From Opitutaceae bacterium (GTDB lineage: Bacteria > Verrucomicrobiota > Verrucomicrobiia > Opitutales > Opitutaceae), in the NCBI GenBank assembly GCA_016711225.1, contig JADJTK010000006.1:1-64000 (forward strand): a stretch of 64,000 bases of DNA, read 5' to 3'. Made by a program: the position numbers and the translations under genes. Below the pieces are notes generated by a model. The model had not been told where the DNA came from, ran no database searches, and was given only the letters and a program-made list of their open reading frames with translations. Below are positions 55,992 through 64,000 of this stretch, piece after piece. Position 1 is the first letter of the stretch. Each line of letters opens with the position of its first letter.

Positions 55992-58900
55992 ATGTTGTCC
56001 AAGAGCTTCACCGACCTGTTCGTGCGCAAGCCCGTGATCGCGGTGGTGGTCAACACCATCATTCTCGCCGTCGGCATCCTGGCCTACTTCAGCCTGAATA
56101 CCCGCCAGTATCCCCGCAGTGACAGCGCCGTCGTCAACGTCTCCACGGTCTACTTCGGCGCCAGCGCCGACACGGTGCGCGGCTACATCACCACCCAGCT
56201 CGAGCGCGTCATCGCCAGCGCCGACGGCATCGACTACATCGAGTCGTCCAGCGCCGCCGGCCTGAGCACCATCCAAGTCTACCTGCGGCTCAACTTCGAC
56301 ACCAACGCCGCCCTCGCCCAGATCAGCGCGAAGATCGACCAGGTGCGCAACGAACTGCCGCCCGAGGCCGAGACGCCCACGATCAACGTCGAGTCGAGCG
56401 ACAACCAGTTCGCCTCGATGTATCTGAGCTTCTACTCCGACACCCTCGACCAGAACCAGATCACCGACTACCTCAACCGCCTCGTGCAGCCGCGCCTCTC
56501 GGCGGTGAAGGGCGTGCAGCGCGCCGATGTGCTCGGCGGCCGCGTCTTCGCCATGCGCGTCTGGCTCAAGCCCGACGAACTAGCCGCGCGCGGCCTTAGT
56601 CCCTCCGAGGTGCGCCAATCCCTCCAGTCCAACAACGCGCTGGCCGCGGTGGGCTCCACCAAGGGCTCCATGCTCAGCGTGAGCCTCATCGCCAATACCG
56701 ACCTCAAGAACGTCGACGACTTCCGCAACATGGTAGTGGCCGAGCGCAACGGAGCGATCATCCGCCTCTCCGACGTCGCCGACGTCGTGCTCGGCGCCGA
56801 GAACTACGACACCGAGGTGCGTTTCGGCGGCCAGACCGCCACCTTCATGGGCATCTGGGTCCTGCCGACGGAAAGCACGCTCGAGGTCATCCAGCGTGTC
56901 CGCGCCGCCATGCCCGACATCGAACGCGGCCTGCCCGCCGGCCTCAATGCCACGATCGCCTACGATGGCACGAAGTACATCGACGATGCCCTCAAGGAAA
57001 TCCTCACCACCCTCCTGGAGACGCTGCTCATCGTGATGGTCGTGATCTTCCTGTTCATGGGGTCCTTCCGCTCCGTGCTCATCCCGATCGTGGCGATGCC
57101 GCTCTCCCTCGTCGGCGCGCTCGCGCTCATGATCGCCTTCGGCTTCACGATCAACCTGCTCACCTTGCTCGCCATCGTGCTGGCGGTCGGGATCGTGGTG
57201 GACGACGCCATCGTCGTGGTCGAGAACATCGAGCGCCATATCCGTGCTGGCAGCACTCCGGTGGACGCCGCGATCCTGGGCGCCCGCGAGCTCGTCGCCC
57301 CGGTTATCTCCATGACCATCACGCTGGCCGCCGTGTACGCCCCGATCGCCTTCCAGGGCGGCCTGACGGGCGCGCTCTTCCGCGAGTTCGCCATCACCCT
57401 CGCGGGCGCCGTGGCGGTATCGGGCTTCGTCGCCCTCACGCTCTCCCCGATGATGAGCGCCCATCTGCTCAAGGACCGGGTGCACGAGGAACAGGGTTTC
57501 ACCGGCCGCATCAACCGCGACTTCGACCGGCTGCGCGGCGTCTACGACCGGCTCATCGGGCGCATGCTGCGGCTGCACGACGGCGATCGCGTCTCGTGGA
57601 CGGTGCTGCCCTGGGCGCTCGTGGCGTGGATACCCGCCTGGCCACTCGCCGTCGGCCTCTTCGCCCTCGTCGGCGGACTGGCGACCGCCAAGGCCGCCGC
57701 GCTGCCCCTGGCCATCGGTCTGCTCGCGGCGGCGGTGGTTGGCGCCCTGCTCCTGCTCTTCTTCGACGCCCTGCTCGGGCGCCGTTTCTCCTGGCTGCAG
57801 TATGTGCTGACGTGCGCGGTTATGCTCGCGTTGCTGGTCGTGCCGTTCTTCCAATTCGCCCAAAGCGAACTCGCGCCGAAGGAGGACCAGGGCGTGGTCT
57901 TCGGCATTCTGATTCCGTCGCCCACCTCCACCATCGACCAGAACATGATCTTCGCCGACGAGGTGCAGAAGGTGTTCACCAGCGTGCCGGAGTACGAGAC
58001 GTCGTTCCAGCTCACCGGTGCGAACTTCGGCTTCTCGGGCGTATTGCTGAAGCCGTGGTCGGAGCGCAAGCGCACCTCGATGGCGATCGAGGCGTCCCTG
58101 CAGGGCCCGGCGGCCTCCATCGCGGGGGTCAACGTGGTGGTCACCACCCCGGAGCCGCTGCCCGCCGGCGGCCAGTACCCGATCGAGTTCGTGCTACGCT
58201 CCACCGCCGACCACCGCGAGCTCTTCGAATACGCGGAGCAGTTGCTGGTCTACGCGAACACCGAGGCCAACGACCCCAACGCCGCGCCCACGTTCTACTT
58301 CGCCGACAGCGACCTGAAGTTCGACCTGCCCCAGGTCGAGATCGACATCGACAAGGACAAGGTCGCCTCGATGGGGCTCAACCTAAGCGAGATCGCCCGC
58401 GATCTTGGGGCCATGCTGGGCGGCGGCTACGTGAACCGCTTCGTCAACGACGGCCGCAGCTACCGGGTGATCCCGCAGGTCGAGCGCGGCCAGCGGCTCA
58501 ACGCCGACCAGCTCCTCAACTACCACGTGCGCGGTCCCGGCGGTCAGCTCATCCCGCTCTCCACCATCGCCACGCTCAAGCACACCGTCCAACCGCGCGC
58601 CCTCAACCGCTTCCAACAATTGAATTCAGTTAAGATCGTCGGCGTGGGCCCCAGCATCGACAACGCCCTCAAGAAGCTGGAGGCGAAGGCCGCCGAGATC
58701 CTGCCCGCCGGCTACTCGATCGACTACGGCGGCCAGTCGCGCCAGCTGCGGCTGGAGGGCAGCGCGCTCTGGAAGACCGGCCTGCTGGCCCTGCTGCTGA
58801 TCTTCCTGGTGCTCGCCGCCCAGTTCAACATCTTCCTCGATACCTTCATCATCCTGCTCGGTTCGGTGCCGCTGGCCCTGGTGGGCGCCATGATCCCGGT

Positions 58901-59321
58901 CTTCTTGTGGAAGACCTCGCTCAACATCTACTCCCAGATCGGCCTGATCACGTTGGTTGGCCTGATTGCGAAGAATGGTATTCTGATCGTGGAGTTCGCA
59001 AACAAGCTCCAGGAGGAGGGCCATGCCAAGCTCGAGGCGATCCGGCGGGCGGCCGCCACGCGGCTGCGCCCGGTGCTGATGACCTCGGCGGCCACCGTCT
59101 TCGGCCACCTCATGCTGATCTTTGTCACCGGCCCCGGCGCCTCCGCCCGTAACTCCATCGGCTGGGTGCTGGTGGTGGGCATGGCCGTGGGCACCTTCTT
59201 CACTCTCTTTGCGGTGCCCGCCTTCTACGCGCTGATCGCCACCGACCACCGCGCCAACAAGCGCCTCCACGCGAATCCGCCGACCGTCGACGCCGAGCCG
59301 CACCTCATGTCCGTGCACTGA
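55992..59321 (+). CDS. RND efflux pump permease, HAE1 family, with an unusual hydrophobic insertion
   Basis: 1,109 residues. FVRKPVIAVVVNTIILAVGI is TM1, then two large periplasmic domains (YFGASADTVRGYITTQLERV; DVADVVLGAENYDTEVRFGG). TM4 has VVDDAIVVVENIERH with the paired aspartates of the proton relay, and the C-terminal half has TLVGLIAKNGILIVEFANKL. The pump exports drugs, dyes or metabolites by proton antiport. Residues about 530-600 (SWTVLPWALVAWIPAWPLAV through GALLLLFFDALLG) are three extra hydrophobic stretches before TM7 not found in typical members, where TM7 follows the linker directly. Confidence 0.94.
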   Translation: MLSKSFTDLFVRKPVIAVVVNTIILAVGILAYFSLNTRQYPRSDSAVVNVSTVYFGASADTVRGYITTQLERVIASADGIDYIESSSAAGLSTIQVYLRLNFDTNAALAQISAKIDQVRNELPPEAETPTINVESSDNQFASMYLSFYSDTLDQNQITDYLNRLVQPRLSAVKGVQRADVLGGRVFAMRVWLKPDELAARGLSPSEVRQSLQSNNALAAVGSTKGSMLSVSLIANTDLKNVDDFRNMVVAERNGAIIRLSDVADVVLGAENYDTEVRFGGQTATFMGIWVLPTESTLEVIQRVRAAMPDIERGLPAGLNATIAYDGTKYIDDALKEILTTLLETLLIVMVVIFLFMGSFRSVLIPIVAMPLSLVGALALMIAFGFTINLLTLLAIVLAVGIVVDDAIVVVENIERHIRAGSTPVDAAILGARELVAPVISMTITLAAVYAPIAFQGGLTGALFREFAITLAGAVAVSGFVALTLSPMMSAHLLKDRVHEEQGFTGRINRDFDRLRGVYDRLIGRMLRLHDGDRVSWTVLPWALVAWIPAWPLAVGLFALVGGLATAKAAALPLAIGLLAAAVVGALLLLFFDALLGRRFSWLQYVLTCAVMLALLVVPFFQFAQSELAPKEDQGVVFGILIPSPTSTIDQNMIFADEVQKVFTSVPEYETSFQLTGANFGFSGVLLKPWSERKRTSMAIEASLQGPAASIAGVNVVVTTPEPLPAGGQYPIEFVLRSTADHRELFEYAEQLLVYANTEANDPNAAPTFYFADSDLKFDLPQVEIDIDKDKVASMGLNLSEIARDLGAMLGGGYVNRFVNDGRSYRVIPQVERGQRLNADQLLNYHVRGPGGQLIPLSTIATLKHTVQPRALNRFQQLNSVKIVGVGPSIDNALKKLEAKAAEILPAGYSIDYGGQSRQLRLEGSALWKTGLLALLLIFLVLAAQFNIFLDTFIILLGSVPLALVGAMIPVFLWKTSLNIYSQIGLITLVGLIAKNGILIVEFANKLQEEGHAKLEAIRRAAATRLRPVLMTSAATVFGHLMLIFVTGPGASARNSIGWVLVVGMAVGTFFTLFAVPAFYALIATDHRANKRLHANPPTVDAEPHLMSVH

Positions 59322-59334
59322 GCAGTGGCTCCGC

Positions 59335-59389
59335 GTAGGTCAGCGTGCTTGCCCGCGCTCCAGAGGGGCGTGCGAGCACGCTGGGCTAC
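59335..59389. repeat. Inverted repeat, GTAGGCAGCGTGC family
   Basis: GTAGGTCAGCGTGCTTGCCC and GTGCGAGCACGCTGGGCTAC are inverted arms about 15 bases apart. It lies immediately after the RND operon and may act as its terminator-like stem. See 20747. Confidence 0.65.
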
Positions 59390-59428
59390 GAGAATACGAA
59401 CACACACCGCCATCCTTCGCCGCCGCCC

Positions 59429-59453
59429 GTAGCGGCGTTCGCAAGAACGCTGT
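59429..59453. repeat. GTAGCGG hairpin repeat
   Basis: AGCGGCGTTC, GCAA, GAACGCTGTT: a short stem-loop preceded by CGT, matching in style the CGTAGCGGAAACG palindrome at 19107-19129. Confidence 0.5.
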
Positions 59454-59506
59454 TCTCTGCTCGAAGCGCGTGCTAAAAAACCACCTACGAAACCCCGGCC
59501 CGGCAG

Positions 59507-60142
59507 CTACCTCCGGCGCATCTTTCGCATCGCGACCACCGCCAGGCAGAGCATCCCGCCCAGCAGCGCAGCGGTGGAGGGCTCGGGAATGGCCGCAAAG
59601 GAAAAATTGGGACCGAAATAGCCGATGCTGGTGGCGGCATCCACTGCCGAGGGAATGCTGAACACCCCGACGGTGCCATTGTTGGTCGAGGAGCCCCAGG
59701 TTATCGCCGGGGCAAAGGTCACCGCACTCGCCGGGAGCAGGCGAACGGTGGCGTCCGCGTTCGTCGATAGCCCGCCAATGAAGTAGGAACCAGCCGCGAG
59801 GGTGGAGCTTCCCGTCAAGCTTGAGGTATAACGGAAATACCCTGAAAGCGGATCGGCGCCCGATACCACGCCGTCCACCAGCAAAGTTCCCCCCGTGGAC
59901 CAAATCCCGACGCGATGGCTGCTGGCCAAGCCGTCCTGCCCGGCGTCATACCACCCGAGGCCAGTAATGGCCAATTCTCCGGTGGTCGTGAAGCTGAAGC
60001 CGCGGGTGAACTCAGAGTGGCCCACATAGTTTGCACCTAGGGCGGCCGGCGCCAGCGAGAGGGCGACGGTCTGGCCGCGCACCGGCGCCGAGGCGAACAC
60101 GGAGACCAACAACGAGGCCGCAAAAAGCGCGGGAAACTTCAT
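59507..60142 (-). CDS. PEP-CTERM sorted extracellular protein
   Basis: 211 residues from the ATG at 60142. Signal peptide (FPALFAASLLVSVFASAPV, cleavage near RGQ). The body is beta-rich with many Gly/Ser/Thr residues and no catalytic motif. The C-terminus has the PEP-CTERM signal: IPEPSTAALLGGMLCLAVVA followed by a basic RKMRRR. Such proteins are recognised by exosortase, cut at PEP and attached or secreted with the extracellular matrix. No exosortase gene is in the window. The presence of this signal implies an exopolysaccharide-linked sorting system elsewhere in the genome. Confidence 0.9.
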   Translation of the reverse strand: MKFPALFAASLLVSVFASAPVRGQTVALSLAPAALGANYVGHSEFTRGFSFTTTGELAITGLGWYDAGQDGLASSHRVGIWSTGGTLLVDGVVSGADPLSGYFRYTSSLTGSSTLAAGSYFIGGLSTNADATVRLLPASAVTFAPAITWGSSTNNGTVGVFSIPSAVDAATSIGYFGPNFSFAAIPEPSTAALLGGMLCLAVVAMRKMRRR

Positions 60143-60182
60143 CCCGCGATTTAACGTAACGAGCTCGGCCCCCGTCAATCCG

Positions 60183-60548
60183 TCACCGCCGGGACTTTTT
60201 CGGCGCGGCGTACTCCGCGGTGATCACCGAGGAGAAGCCGCCGCGGGCCTTCCAGTCGGCGACGATCGTGAGGCTGCGCGGCTTAAGCACCTTGCCGAGA
60301 TCGTCGCAAATCTTGTTGGTCGCCGCCTCAAAGAAGATGCCCTCGTTGCGGAAGGAGTGGAAATAGAGCTTTAGCGACTTCAGCTCCACGCAGATCTTGT
60401 CCGGCACGTAGCGCACCGTGATGGCAGCAAAGTCGGGATGTCCGGTGATCGGGCACACCGAGGTGAACTCGTGGTGCGTGTGCTCGATGAGGAAGTCGCG
60501 CTGCGGGGCGGGATTGGGGAAAACTTCGAGGATCTTGGCGTCGGGCAT
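60183..60548 (-). CDS. queF: NADPH-dependent 7-cyano-7-deazaguanine reductase (type I, YkvM-like)
   Basis: 121 residues from the ATG at 60548, the length of the single-domain (YkvM) type. FTSVCPITGHPDFAAITVRY carries the catalytic Cys and, later, the Asp. CVELKSLKLYFHSFRNEGIF contains the E-S/x-K-S-x-K-x-Y signature of QueF that separates it from GTP cyclohydrolase I. The enzyme reduces preQ0 to preQ1 in queuosine synthesis. It stands in the gap with RNase Y separated by a hairpin repeat (60553-60676). Confidence 0.96.
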   Translation of the reverse strand: MPDAKILEVFPNPAPQRDFLIEHTHHEFTSVCPITGHPDFAAITVRYVPDKICVELKSLKLYFHSFRNEGIFFEAATNKICDDLGKVLKPRSLTIVADWKARGGFSSVITAEYAAPKKSRR

Positions 60549-60552
60549 GACG

Positions 60553-60676
60553 GTAAGGAGAAGGGACAAGGTCCAAGTGCCAAGGGCCAAGTAACAAGGG
60601 GTGAGTTCCAGGTGCCAAGTAAGCAGGCGATCAGATCCGACACCTTGGCCCTTGTTCCTTGAGACTTCCCACTTTC
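60553..60676. repeat. CAAGTGACAAG-type imperfect hairpin element
   Basis: GACAAGGTCCAAGTGCCAAG and GGCCAAGTAACAAGGGG form one side, CACCTTGGCCCTTGTTCCTT and GAGACTTCCCACTT the other, around the middle. Related to 53459-53546. Confidence 0.65.
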
Positions 60677-60693
60677 GCGCGTCCCGCGCGACG

Positions 60694-62241
60694 CTACGTC
60701 GCCGTCTCCACGAAACGCTGCTCACGGATGACGATGATCTTGATCGTGCTGGGATACTGGAGCTCGTCTTCGATGCGCTGGCGGATGAGCGAGGCGATCT
60801 CGCGCGCCTCGCTGTCGCCCACCAGGCTGGGGGCCACCACCACACGCACTTCTCGCCCGGCCTGAATGGCATAGGCCTGCTGCACCCCGGGGATGTCCAG
60901 GGCGATGCGCTCCAGCCGCTGGAGCCGCTCGATGTAAGCGGCCATCGACTCGGCGCGCGCGCCGGGGCGGATGGCCGAAAGGGTGTCGGCGAGGATGACG
61001 ATGCCCGCGTAAAGGCTTTCCGGCTTTACCTCCTCGTGGTGGGCGGCGATCGCGTTGACGATCAGCGGTGCCTCGCCGAAGCGGCGGGCGAACTCCGCGC
61101 CGATGTGCGCGTGGCTGCCCTCCAGTTCCGCCTCGATGGCTTTGCCCAAGTCGTGCAGCAGGCCGGCGCGCTTGGCCAGCTGCGGGTCGAGCCCGAGCTC
61201 GGAGGCGATGAGCGAGGCGAACTGCGCCACCTCGATGCTGTGGTCCAGCACGTTCTGGGAAAATGAATGCCGGAACTGCAACCGGCCCAGCACCTGCAGG
61301 ATCTCCGGGTGGATGCCGCTGAGCTTGAGCTTCTGCACGGCGGCCTCGGCCGCGGCCAGCACGTGCACGTTGATCTCCTTCTGCGCGCGGTGCACCTGGT
61401 CCTCGATGCTGGCCGGATGGATGCGCCCGTCGGCCACCAGCGCCTGCAGGGCGATCTTGGCCACCTCGCGGCGCACCGGATCAAACGAGGAGATAAGCAC
61501 CATGTTGGGCGACTCGTCGATGAGCAGCGTCACCCCGGTGGTGGCCTCGAAGGATTTGATGTTGCGGCCCTCGCGCCCGATGATGCGCCCCTTCATCTCG
61601 TCGTTGGGCAACTGGACGATGGTGGCGGTGACGTCGTGGTTGGGCTGGCTGGCCATGCGCTGCATGAGGGCGAGCAGCACCCGCTTGGACTCCATCTTCA
61701 GGTCGGCCTCCGAGCGGTCCATGAACTCCTTGCGGTACTGCCGCAGGTCGTCCTGGCACTCGATCATGACCTCCTCGCGCAGGGCCTTCTTGATGTCGGC
61801 GGCGTCCATGTGCGCGAGCTCCTCGAGGCGCTCGCGCACGCCCTTGGCCTGCGCGCGCACGGCATCGCGGCCTTGCTTGATCGCGGCCGCTTCGCGGGCC
61901 AGGCGCTCCTGACGGGCCTCGAGCTGGAAGTCCAACAACGCCAGCGACTCCTCGTGGTTGCGGATCTCGCGCAACTTCACATCGACCTCGATCTCACGGC
62001 GGTCCTGCTCGCGCTGCGACTCGGCGCGGCGGGCACTCAACTCCTCCTCGGTCTTGGCCCGGATCTCCGAAGCCGCCACTTGGGCCTCGCGCTTGGCGAG
62101 CTCCACCACGTTGGCCGCCCGCTCACAGGCCACCCGCCGCGACTGGCGCAGCACCAACCAGGACAGGGCAAAGCCCGCACCGACGCCGGTGAGCGCCGAA
62201 ATCGCAAAGGTCCAAGCAGGTGATTCGCCGAGGAGACTCAA
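60694..62241 (-). CDS. rny: Ribonuclease Y
   Basis: 515 residues from the TTG at 62241, close to the family length of about 520 (a longer GTG start at 62343 adds residues with no similarity). A membrane anchor (residues 10-30, TFAISALTGVGAGFALSWLV) is followed by a long Arg/Glu-rich coiled coil. The KH domain holds GRIIGREGRNIKSFEATTGV. The HD domain holds LLHDLGKAIEAELEGSHAHI and AAHHEEVKPESLYAGIVILA, giving H-D...H...D-H metal residues. The enzyme is the membrane-bound endonuclease that starts mRNA decay in bacteria lacking RNase E. The presence of both RNase Y here and possibly an RNase E/G-type gene at the window end would be worth noting. Confidence 0.95.
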   Translation of the reverse strand: MSLLGESPAWTFAISALTGVGAGFALSWLVLRQSRRVACERAANVVELAKREAQVAASEIRAKTEEELSARRAESQREQDRREIEVDVKLREIRNHEESLALLDFQLEARQERLAREAAAIKQGRDAVRAQAKGVRERLEELAHMDAADIKKALREEVMIECQDDLRQYRKEFMDRSEADLKMESKRVLLALMQRMASQPNHDVTATIVQLPNDEMKGRIIGREGRNIKSFEATTGVTLLIDESPNMVLISSFDPVRREVAKIALQALVADGRIHPASIEDQVHRAQKEINVHVLAAAEAAVQKLKLSGIHPEILQVLGRLQFRHSFSQNVLDHSIEVAQFASLIASELGLDPQLAKRAGLLHDLGKAIEAELEGSHAHIGAEFARRFGEAPLIVNAIAAHHEEVKPESLYAGIVILADTLSAIRPGARAESMAAYIERLQRLERIALDIPGVQQAYAIQAGREVRVVVAPSLVGDSEAREIASLIRQRIEDELQYPSTIKIIVIREQRFVETAT

Positions 62242-62489
62242 GAGATTGCCGCCACCAAAAACGTGGCGGAGCTCGCGGAAAGTAGGGTCGCCCCGACAAA
62301 GCGCAATCTTTCTCCCGGCGCCATGTCCGAAGCCGCCCGACACCCGCCGCCACCGCGAGGATACGAGGCGCGGCGAGCCGGCGGCCCAAGCCGGACAGGC
62401 GGCGCGCTCGCCGGCCCCGAGATTCCTGCCCTTCCGGCCACGGCGGCGTTGCAGTGTGCGCGCCTTTCCCCTGGGATCGACGCCACTCG

Positions 62490-63719
62490 GTGAAAGAAGC
62501 GCTGCGTCCAGGCCTGTTGTCCTTCCTCAAGTTTGCCACCCGCCAGAACTGGGACTGGGTGAGCCCGCTCTGCCTCGTCGCGCTCTCCACCATCGGAGTG
62601 TGCTTCATCTACAGCGCCCAACTGGCCACCGGGCTGACGCAATGGAAGGTCCAGGTGGGCTGGATGATTGCCGGGGCGATCCTGTATATGGCGGTCGCCA
62701 CCCTCGACTACCAGATCTGGCTGAAGTTCGCCCACTGGGTCTACCTCGCTTCGATGATCCTGCTGGTGGCCGTACTCATCCCCGGGATCGGCAGTTCCCG
62801 CTACGGCGCGAGGCGCTGGATCGATTTCGGACCGGTGTCCTTCCAGCCCTCCGAACTGGCCAAGCTGGCCACCCTACTGACCTGCGCCAGCATCTTGGCG
62901 CGCAACAAGATCGGCTCGGTCACCCCCTCCTTCCTGGTGCTGGGGAAATTGGCCCTTGCTGTGGCCATCCCCATGATCTTAATTCTTTGGCAGCCGAACC
63001 TCGGAACGGCTCTCGTGATTCCCCCCATGGTAGTATCATTGCTGTATGTCGCGCAGCTGCCGCGGCGCTTTTTCATCGCTGCCATCGTGCTCTTCGCACT
63101 GCTGGCCGCCATGGTGAGCACCGACATGTGGCGCTACTACACCTTCGTGAAGGACAACAACTTGGACTTCAAGAAGGACACCGGGAAGTACGAACCTCAC
63201 TCTTGGTTGCCCTATCTCCACGATTACCAGCGCAATCGTATCCTCGCCACCGTGGACCCAGAGAGCATCGACGCGAAAGGCATCGGTTGGAACCTTATCC
63301 AATCGCGCATTTCCGTCGGCTCCGGCGGTCTCACCGGCAAGGGCTGGACAGAAGGCACTCAGGCTCAACTCGGCTACCTGCCCTCCACGGTAGCCCATAA
63401 CGACTTCATCTTTTCCGTGCTGGCGGAGGAGAAAGGCTTTCTGGGAAGCCTGACAGTGCTCGGCCTTTTTGGTGTCGTGCTGATGAACGGTGTGCGCATC
63501 GCGGGCCTCGCCCGCGATCGTTTCGGCACCTACCTCGCCCTCGGGGTATCGGTGATCGTGGCGATGCATGTCTTCGTCAACATCGGCATGACTATCGGAT
63601 TGATGCCGATCACTGGACTGCCGCTTCCCTTCCTTAGCTACGGTGGTTCTTTTGTGCTGAGCTGTTGTCTGCTGCAAGGCTTGGTCCAGAGCGTTTACCG
63701 GTTCCGAAGGGATTATTAA
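62490..63719 (+). CDS. rodA: Rod-shape determining SEDS protein RodA
   Basis: 409 residues from the GTG at 62490. SEDS glycosyltransferase with about ten helices: WDWVSPLCLVALSTIGVCFI, ARRWIDFGPVSFQPSELAKL, FLPNLGTAL-type WQPNLGTALVIPPMVVSLLY, and ISVGSGGLTGKGWTEGTQAQ followed by LGYLPSTVAHNDFIFSVLAE (the catalytic-Asp loop H-N-D-F-I-F). PITGLPLPFLSYGGSFVLSC lies at the end. It polymerises lipid II for lateral wall growth with a class B PBP and MreB. Its neighbours (RNase Y, unknown gene at 63814) do not include mre genes, which must be further upstream or elsewhere. Confidence 0.96.
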   Translation: MKEALRPGLLSFLKFATRQNWDWVSPLCLVALSTIGVCFIYSAQLATGLTQWKVQVGWMIAGAILYMAVATLDYQIWLKFAHWVYLASMILLVAVLIPGIGSSRYGARRWIDFGPVSFQPSELAKLATLLTCASILARNKIGSVTPSFLVLGKLALAVAIPMILILWQPNLGTALVIPPMVVSLLYVAQLPRRFFIAAIVLFALLAAMVSTDMWRYYTFVKDNNLDFKKDTGKYEPHSWLPYLHDYQRNRILATVDPESIDAKGIGWNLIQSRISVGSGGLTGKGWTEGTQAQLGYLPSTVAHNDFIFSVLAEEKGFLGSLTVLGLFGVVLMNGVRIAGLARDRFGTYLALGVSVIVAMHVFVNIGMTIGLMPITGLPLPFLSYGGSFVLSCCLLQGLVQSVYRFRRDY

Positions 63720-63813
63720 CACCCGCACCCTCGGACCCCGCGCCCCGGACCGGCCAGTCGCACAGCGCCTGCCCGCCAGTGGAATCCCGTCAACAGACAG
63801 GACACCGCACCCA

Positions 63814-64000
63814 ATGAGCGAACAATCCAACGTCAATCCAACCGACGTCTCCAAAAACTACGACGAAGAACTTGCCCAGCCGCCCAGCGACAACACCGCC
63901 GAACGCGTCGACCCCGCCTCCCTCAAACAGGAGGCCGCCGAACGCGCCAAGCAGCGCCCGCTGATCCAGAAGATCCTCTCCCTCTTCTCCAAGAAAGAGA
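63814..64000 (+). CDS. Partial gene, N-terminus only; unknown
   Basis: ATG at 63814; the frame is open to the window edge (62 codons). The visible part is acidic and disordered (MSEQSNVNPTDVSKNYDEEL, then DPASLKQEAAERAKQ), turning basic in PLIQKILSLFSKKE. In some Verrucomicrobiota a ribonuclease E/G family gene with such a leader follows rodA, but nothing in these residues identifies it, so this is only a possibility. It follows rodA by 94 bases on the same strand. Confidence 0.6.
   Translation, partial: MSEQSNVNPTDVSKNYDEELAQPPSDNTAERVDPASLKQEAAERAKQRPLIQKILSLFSKKE

Noticed and set aside
56580..57863. A 427-codon minus-strand frame opposite the RND pump.
   Set aside because: Low-complexity Glu/His/Asp/Arg translation typical of antisense membrane-protein DNA, with no start signal.
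1..64000. CRISPR arrays, rRNA operons, prophage or integrase with att sites.
   Set aside because: I found no regularly spaced identical repeats, no rRNA stretches and no phage structural or integrase genes. The tRNA-Asp has no downstream duplicated 3' end that would mark an attachment site.

Overview
The window is a 64 kb piece of a GC-rich, Gram-negative bacterial chromosome. Gram-negative evidence: an RND efflux pair, a DsbD-type thiol reductase, an MscS channel, RodA, and a PEP-CTERM sorted exoprotein. The mix of PEP-CTERM, large Ig-like surface proteins, tandem PilT-type ATPases, glycoside hydrolases and RNase Y next to RodA suggests Verrucomicrobiota, perhaps Opitutaceae. That placement is inference from gene content; there is no rRNA here.

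Layout. 0-6.4 kb: four consecutive genes (a CorC/HlyC-type CBS protein, a beta-propeller protein, a GH88-like hydrolase, and a cellulase-like hydrolase with a carbohydrate-binding region), each broken by several frameshifts. 6.6-12.3 kb: an ECF sigma factor, a small membrane protein and a broken 'copy 1' of a membrane-anchored protein. Then come a HicBA toxin-antitoxin pair and a complete IS630-family element (TA-flanked, imperfect terminal inverted repeats) abutting hicB, followed by an intact 'copy 2' of the membrane-anchored protein. 12.4-19 kb: DsbD-like reductase, small membrane proteins, MscS channel and two Hsp20 chaperones. 19-27.5 kb: metabolic genes on mixed strands (MalY/PatB-type PLP enzyme, FucP-type sugar transporter, ROK kinase-like protein, methyltransferase, CSD-DUF1294). 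28-31 kb: small membrane proteins, GNATs and hypotheticals. 31-38.2 kb: two adjacent giant secreted proteins sharing a C-terminal domain, both frameshifted. 38.6-45.5 kb: RluA-family protein, rpsT, polytopic membrane protein, nadB (one frameshift), GNAT, panC. 45.7-48.2 kb: two PilT/PilU-type ATPases. 48.5 kb: tRNA-Asp. 48.8-51.6 kb: a GT2 glycosyltransferase translationally coupled to a large membrane protein. 51.7-54.3 kb: DEDD exonuclease, HisN-like phosphatase, methyltransferase. 54.8-59.3 kb: RND adaptor and pump. 59.5-64 kb: PEP-CTERM protein, queF, RNase Y, rodA and the start of another gene.

Two themes run through the window. First, frameshifts: dense at 0-8 kb, then isolated one- or two-base shifts in otherwise well-conserved genes (nadB, the DsbD signal peptide, both surface proteins), which may be real decay or consensus errors. 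Second, intergenic gaps are seeded with several families of short palindromic or hairpin repeats, which I describe individually.
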